From: Jimgerdemannia flammicorona
Lineage: Eukaryota > Mucoromycota > Endogonomycetes > Endogonales > Endogonaceae
DNA: 11,374 nt
NCBI GenBank assembly: GCA_003990745.1
Contig: RBNI01006399.1
Coordinates: 1 to 11,374, forward strand
Direction: 5' to 3'
Of the stretch, positions 8,391 to 11,374 are shown piece by piece; the stretch's first letter is position 1, and every line of letters begins with the position of its first letter. The notes below the pieces were generated by a model that did not search any database, was not told the DNA's origin, and was given only the letters and a program-made list of their open reading frames with translations. Position numbers and translations under genes: made by a program.

Positions 8391-8395
<5 letters not shown>
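8178..8395. other. 3' flank of the C2H2 gene
   Basis: This is AT-rich sequence after the TAA stop, with no canonical AATAAA signal and no ORF. It probably contains the 3' UTR and polyadenylation site, and it ends at a 33-base T run. Confidence 0.5.

Positions 8396-8428
<33 letters not shown>
8396..8428 (+). repeat. Homopolymer tract, T33
   Basis: An uninterrupted run of 33 T. It marks the left edge of a 750-bp segment whose right edge is an A46 run, so the two tracts are inverted relative to each other. Confidence 0.95.
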
Positions 8429-8429
<1 letters not shown>

Positions 8430-8693
8430 ATAGACGGTTCACCACCCAATGACGTCATTCGGGATCTCTGAACGACGGTCGACCTGCATACAAGGAGGGG
8501 GTTAAGGCGAACGACCACTTGCGAGGCACGGAGTTTTCCGTTTTTGGGTGTGTCAAAGTTCAACCAACCATCATTCTCCCGCCGACCGGGCCGTCGACTG
8601 ATCTGGTCATTCCGTCCGGGCTGCGTGACCGTCTCTGCAATCCTTCCATGGGTCGAGTCTTTTATAAATTCGGGGCCGACGATTGGATTGATC

Positions 8694-8721
8694 TCGGCTG
8701 CTTATTGCCTAAGGCAGCCGA
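8694..8721 (+). other. Perfect 8-bp stem hairpin
   Basis: TCGGCTGC (8694-8701) and GCAGCCGA (8714-8721) are exact inverse complements around a 12-base loop. TTA and TAA inside the loop could add three pairs across a bulge. Confidence 0.6.
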
Positions 8722-8968
8722 CCGAGACATCCACGCCTCACTTATTGAAGCTATTCTAACAGGATTGAAGGAACACATATCCCTATCAGAGGATACCATA
8801 CCTTTGCCTGCATGTATGTGCACACGGAACCCATTTCGCTCCGCTAGGTTGTTTGGAATGGTCGCAAATGCCCTGTGGGTTCAATAGGGGTTCTCAAGGA
8901 GGTCAAATAAAGTTACGAGCGCGTCAAGTTAATCAACCCGAAAAATATGTGTCAACCCATCAAGAACG

Positions 8969-9024
8969 TCTTCTCCATTGACGACGATCAAATCCAATCT
9001 TCTCCATTGATGATCAAGTCCAAT
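8969..9024 (+). repeat. 29/27-bp tandem repeat
   Basis: Two adjacent copies share TCTTCTCCATTGA at the start and TCCAAT at the end. The first spans about 8969-8997 and the second 8998-9024. They differ by a 3-bp indel and two transitions. Confidence 0.85.
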
Positions 9025-9173
9025 TTCTATACACAAGAATAAGACTTCGAACAAAAAGGTCTTCGACACGAGGACGATACCTTATAATTATTTATCATGC
9101 ACATTGAAGCCCGCCGAACCAAATCCGACACAACCGTCGTTGGCCGTGTAACTCCGAAGAGTGCGAAAAAGTG

Positions 9174-9177
<4 letters not shown>

Positions 9178-9223
<46 letters not shown>
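9178..9223 (+). repeat. Homopolymer tract, A46
   Basis: An uninterrupted run of 46 A, preceded by GTGTTCT and followed by GGTTTCC. It is the longest homopolymer in the window. It could be a retroposon tail, or its length may be affected by sequencing error. Confidence 0.95.
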
Positions 9224-9225
<2 letters not shown>

Positions 9226-9844
9226 TTTCCAGAGCCTAAACGGATAGATGTCTAAGTAGGATCATAGAAGCAACAAGCAGTAATCAAGGGGTCCCGACCT
9301 GCGCGCTGTCCAATCTACGTGAATGAATGAAGGGAAGGAATATTACACCAGTATTTACAACACGGGTAAAATGGAGAAACGGCGAAGAGTATGCCCGAGG
9401 CCAATTAGGCGAAGGGGAAAATGTCTAGAAAATATGCCGTGAATTAAATTATCTAAATGAAGGAATGGAAGTAGTACATTGTTCTAGTGTAGGGGTAGAT
9501 TTTTTTTTTTTTGTGCAAGTCTATATGTAATGAGCGAGGAGTATCTCGCAAGAGGTAGTAATGTAGAGAAAGAAAAGCGCAGTAAGAGTTTCAAAAAGTG
9601 CGAGCCTCCCAGAGGACCACTTGAGCCAAGGGTTAGGTAGGAAACAAAACTTGGAAGAAAATCTCGGCCGGAAAAATTAACCAAACCCCAGGAGTGGCAC
9701 GAAGAAGACCAAAATTAATTCTAGGCCTTATGTAGGCAGCCACATAACCTCACCGCCACGCTGGCGTCACAGACGCCGGTAGCGCACGACGTTCCAATAA
9801 CCCTAGCTCACCGATCACTCCTCCCCCTTCCCGATCAATCGTTG
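9224..9844. other. Convergent intergenic region, no gene seen
   Basis: No convincing ORF or RNA gene was found. T13 lies at 9500-9512. GGCGTC-ACA-GACGCC at 9763-9777 is a perfect short hairpin about 70 bases past the stop codon of the minus-strand TBC gene and would lie in its 3' UTR. Confidence 0.55.
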
Positions 9845-10202
9845 CTACAATTTCACCGTCTTGGCACGGTCCACTAGGCTGCTCTTGCTCTTCTGCTTGC
9901 CCTTGGGTCGCTTCATCGTGCCGCCACCACTGGGGCTGCCCGAGGCGCGACGCTGCTTCCTGCGTTGCCGGAAGAACTCGCGCCAATGATCTATCTCTTT
10001 GCGCGTAACCTCGGATTTCTTGCCCTGACGTTTGAATGCGGTCTAATGGGAAGGTATATGTTTGTATGATGAGGATTTGATGGGACATCGAGTGCAAACG
10101 GTAGTATATTAAAAACACGCAAATAAAATATCTGACACCTACATCCATTAGGTATTGGCAATTTAACATCCGCTTGGGCATGTTCTGAATCATGAGTGAC
10201 AA

Positions 10203-10246
<44 letters not shown>

Positions 10247-11283
10247 GTTAGGGACGTTGCTGCTTTCTCATGTTCGCATATCTGGCTCATAGTATCGCAT
10301 GCTCACCTGCACAACTTGGAACACCTCAAGGGGATCATTCACTGCCAGGATCTTCGCTTCGTTCATCTTGAAAATGGTGAGTGCAACACGGAACAGGATC
10401 TTGTGGCCTTCGCTATAAATAAAGATAAAATTGACGTATTGTGATTAGTGCGGGTTCGTCATGTTCATGGCCCAGCCTAACAATCATCCACGAAATAGCT
10501 TGTGAAATGGAAGAATAAAAATACAAATGCATAATGTACTTACTAAAACAAGCAATCCCACACCCTCAACACCGATTCGACCGGCAAAATGTTGATGAAC
10601 AATGTCAAGAACCAATGGCTCGTGACGAGTGTCACGGTGGGCATAGCACCATCGCCGTCCTCGACCTCCCAGAACCCCTTTCCGCCCGACAGCTTATTCC
10701 ACACGGCAGGCACCTTCTCCATGATGAACATCATGAGTACGGACTGGTCTACGTTAGCGCCCTCCATTGTCACGTCGTACATGCCCTCTGGTAGGAATTC
10801 GAGGATGGTCGTCACGAGCATCCAGAAGGCCTCCTCTTCGTCCATAAACAAGAGCAGCATTCCCGCGATGTAGTTCAGTGACTGGCAGTAGCCGATATGA
10901 GGTGCATGCAGCGAGAACGTCTGAAGCACCCGGCGCAGGGACTTGATCGCCGGCACGTTGTCTGGATCAAGCGTCGTGGAGCCATCCGCGTTGCTGTGTG
11001 TCGATTTGAAGCGGATATTCTCGGGGAAGGTGCGGTGAAGATCTATGAAAAGTGAGTGAAAGGAAATGTTGGCGGTATTTGTGGACAAGTATTTTATGGA
11101 GTTCCGTACGCCCGCGGAACACAAGTATTGTCTCTCCTCACACGTCATTGAGTCCTTACCTCGCTCAATGATCTCAGCAAACTCGTTCGATTCGCTCTTA
11201 TCTTCCGCCAAACGCAATAGCTGCTTATACACGCCAGGATTCGCTTGCATTTTCGCTTCGGCACCACTGTAATGGAACCACAC
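9845..11283 (-). CDS. TBC-domain Rab GTPase-activating protein, 5' partial
   Basis: TBC proteins speed up GTP hydrolysis by Rab GTPases in membrane traffic. I read five exons on the minus strand, in order: 11283-11160, 11042-10544, 10412-10307, 10184-10143 and 10042-9845 (TAG). Phases agree at every junction, giving 322 residues in the window. Joining the first two exons gives I39-E-R-D42-L-H-R45, the IxxDxxR arginine-finger motif. Y93-C-Q95 is the YxQ glutamine finger. SHWFLTLF and VWDCLFYEG are also typical, so the domain appears catalytically intact. The end continues as TBC helices (FQVVQNMPKRML, then LMDTAFKRQ) into a basic tail rich in Lys, Arg and Ser. The N-terminus, including the start of the TBC domain, lies beyond the window or in an unresolved upstream exon. 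The specific Rab and the orthologue are not known. Confidence 0.9.
10043..10142 (-). other. TBC gene intron, 100 bases
   Basis: The donor is GGAT/GTAGGT and the acceptor CCCATTAG/ACCGC, in phase 0. Splicing joins LMD to TAFKRQ, matching the usual LMxxAFKR sequence near the end of fungal TBC domains. Confidence 0.85.
10185..10306 (-). other. TBC gene intron containing a T41 tract
   Basis: The donor is GTGCAG/GTGAGC and the acceptor GATTCAG/AACATG. Flanking residues join as FQVVQ-NMPKRML, which fits the TBC family. Most of the second half of the intron, in sense orientation, is an uninterrupted run of 41 T (10204-10244, read as A on the plus strand) ending 18 bases before the acceptor end. Confidence 0.88.
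10204..10244 (+). repeat. Homopolymer tract, A41 (T41 in TBC sense)
   Basis: An uninterrupted run of 41 A on the plus strand, wholly inside a TBC gene intron. It would act as, or interfere with, the polypyrimidine tract of that intron. Confidence 0.95.
10413..10543 (-). other. TBC gene intron, 131 bases
   Basis: The donor is TTTTA/GTAAGTAC and the acceptor TTTATAG/CGAAGG, with CACTAATCAC as a good branch site. Splicing completes the Tyr codon in VWDCLFYEG. The unspliced frame hits TAG at the exon edge. Confidence 0.9.
11043..11159 (-). other. TBC gene intron, in frame and stop-free
   Basis: The donor is GAG/GTAAGG and the acceptor TTTTCATAG/ATC, with a CTCAC branch-like sequence about 10 bases before the acceptor. 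The length is 117 bases, a multiple of three, with no stop, so a simple ORF reads through it and adds 39 unrelated residues. Removing it restores the IxxDxxR motif exactly, which is strong evidence that it is an intron. Confidence 0.9.
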
Positions 11284-11342
11284 CTGGTGGAGCATTGAGA
11301 TTATGTTAGTCATCAACCACACCCTTTTATAGATCTCCATAC
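11284..11342 (-). other. Probable TBC gene intron, 59 bases; upstream exon unresolved
   Basis: The acceptor CTCCACCAG/GTGTGG and a classical GACTAAC branch site 21 bases upstream are clear. GTATGG at 11342 is the best donor. The exon before it, read in frame, meets TAG about 15 bases upstream, so either a very short exon with another acceptor (after GACTAG or TGTCAG) precedes it or a different donor is used. An ATG at 11340 opens a frame through this intron but is probably not the real start. Confidence 0.6.
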
Positions 11343-11374
11343 ATCACTGATCTGACACTAGTCATGCAAAAAAA

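Larger units (their letters stand above)
8429..9177. other. Unrecognised segment between T33 and A46 tracts
   Basis: The segment is GC-balanced and CpG-rich, unlike the RIPed block. A plus-strand frame is stop-free for 145 codons (8453-8887, TAG at 8885-8887), but its only plausible ATG is at 8649, giving 79 residues. The product matches no family I know and has no signal peptide or clear domain. AATGACGTCATT at 8448-8459 is a perfect 12-bp palindrome with a CRE core. Poly(A) on the right and poly(T) on the left would fit retroposed sequence, but no pol III boxes or reverse-transcriptase motif were seen. Confidence 0.35.

Noticed and set aside
8264..8563. 99-codon minus-strand frame with a poly-Lys run
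   Set aside because: The Lys run is just the T33 tract translated, and the frame lacks an ATG start.
9750..10205. 151-codon minus-strand frame over the last TBC exons
   Set aside because: It reads across the 10043-10142 intron and then follows the wrong frame of the last exon; the alternative frame gives the conserved TBC end and a matching stop.
10196..10444. 82-codon plus-strand frame starting with poly-Lys
   Set aside because: It is the A41 tract translated plus antisense of a TBC exon, and starts at GTG.
10543..11340. Reading the TBC gene as one 265-residue ORF starting at 11340
   Set aside because: The frame runs through two introns, breaks the IxxDxxR motif and stops at a splice donor; the spliced model fits the family and phases throughout.

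Overview
The window looks like nuclear DNA of a filamentous ascomycete (Pezizomycotina). Three things suggest this: short spliceosomal introns with GTAAGT/GTAGGT-type donors and CTAAY-like branch sequences, fungal-type gene products (TBC RabGAP, Pro/Ser-rich C2H2 regulator, orphan Rieske protein), and an abrupt split between a very AT-rich, gene-less block and a GC-balanced genic block. That split is typical of genomes subjected to repeat-induced point mutation (RIP). The species cannot be told from the sequence. Both window ends lie in A runs, so this may be a whole contig that stops at homopolymers.

Layout. 1-3050 is AT-rich repeat relic with no usable reading frame. It holds a 333-bp inverted repeat (58-390 / 548-880) whose arms differ almost only by transitions, a 75-bp tandem duplication (2099-2249) and a 15-unit, 14-bp minisatellite (2359-2568). 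3051-4387 is a border zone of rising GC with short direct repeats and no convincing gene. 4388-5098 (minus) is a single-exon 236-aa Rieske [2Fe-2S]-type protein with an unusually long inter-motif spacer. 5099-6776 is the divergent intergenic region, with CACGTG, GATA, CCAAT and an everted CCG/CGG site. 6777-8177 (plus) is a single-exon 466-aa putative transcription factor with C-terminal C2H2-like fingers, one of them degenerate. 8178-9844 is the convergent intergenic region; it contains a T33 tract and an A46 tract bracketing a 750-bp non-RIPed segment of unknown origin. 9845-11283 and beyond (minus) is the 3' part of a Rab GTPase-activating (TBC) gene. Five exons and five introns could be read, the most 5' intron boundary less certainly than the others; one intron contains a T41 tract and another is in frame and stop-free.

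The three genes show no obvious functional link: a redox/electron-transfer-like protein, a putative nuclear regulator and a membrane-traffic GAP, each with its own promoter. No CRISPR array, rRNA or convincing tRNA was seen. No clear new multi-gene system is present. The best leads are the foldback structure, the exactly periodic minisatellite, the divergent metal-site spacings, and the homopolymer tracts, including one inside an intron.
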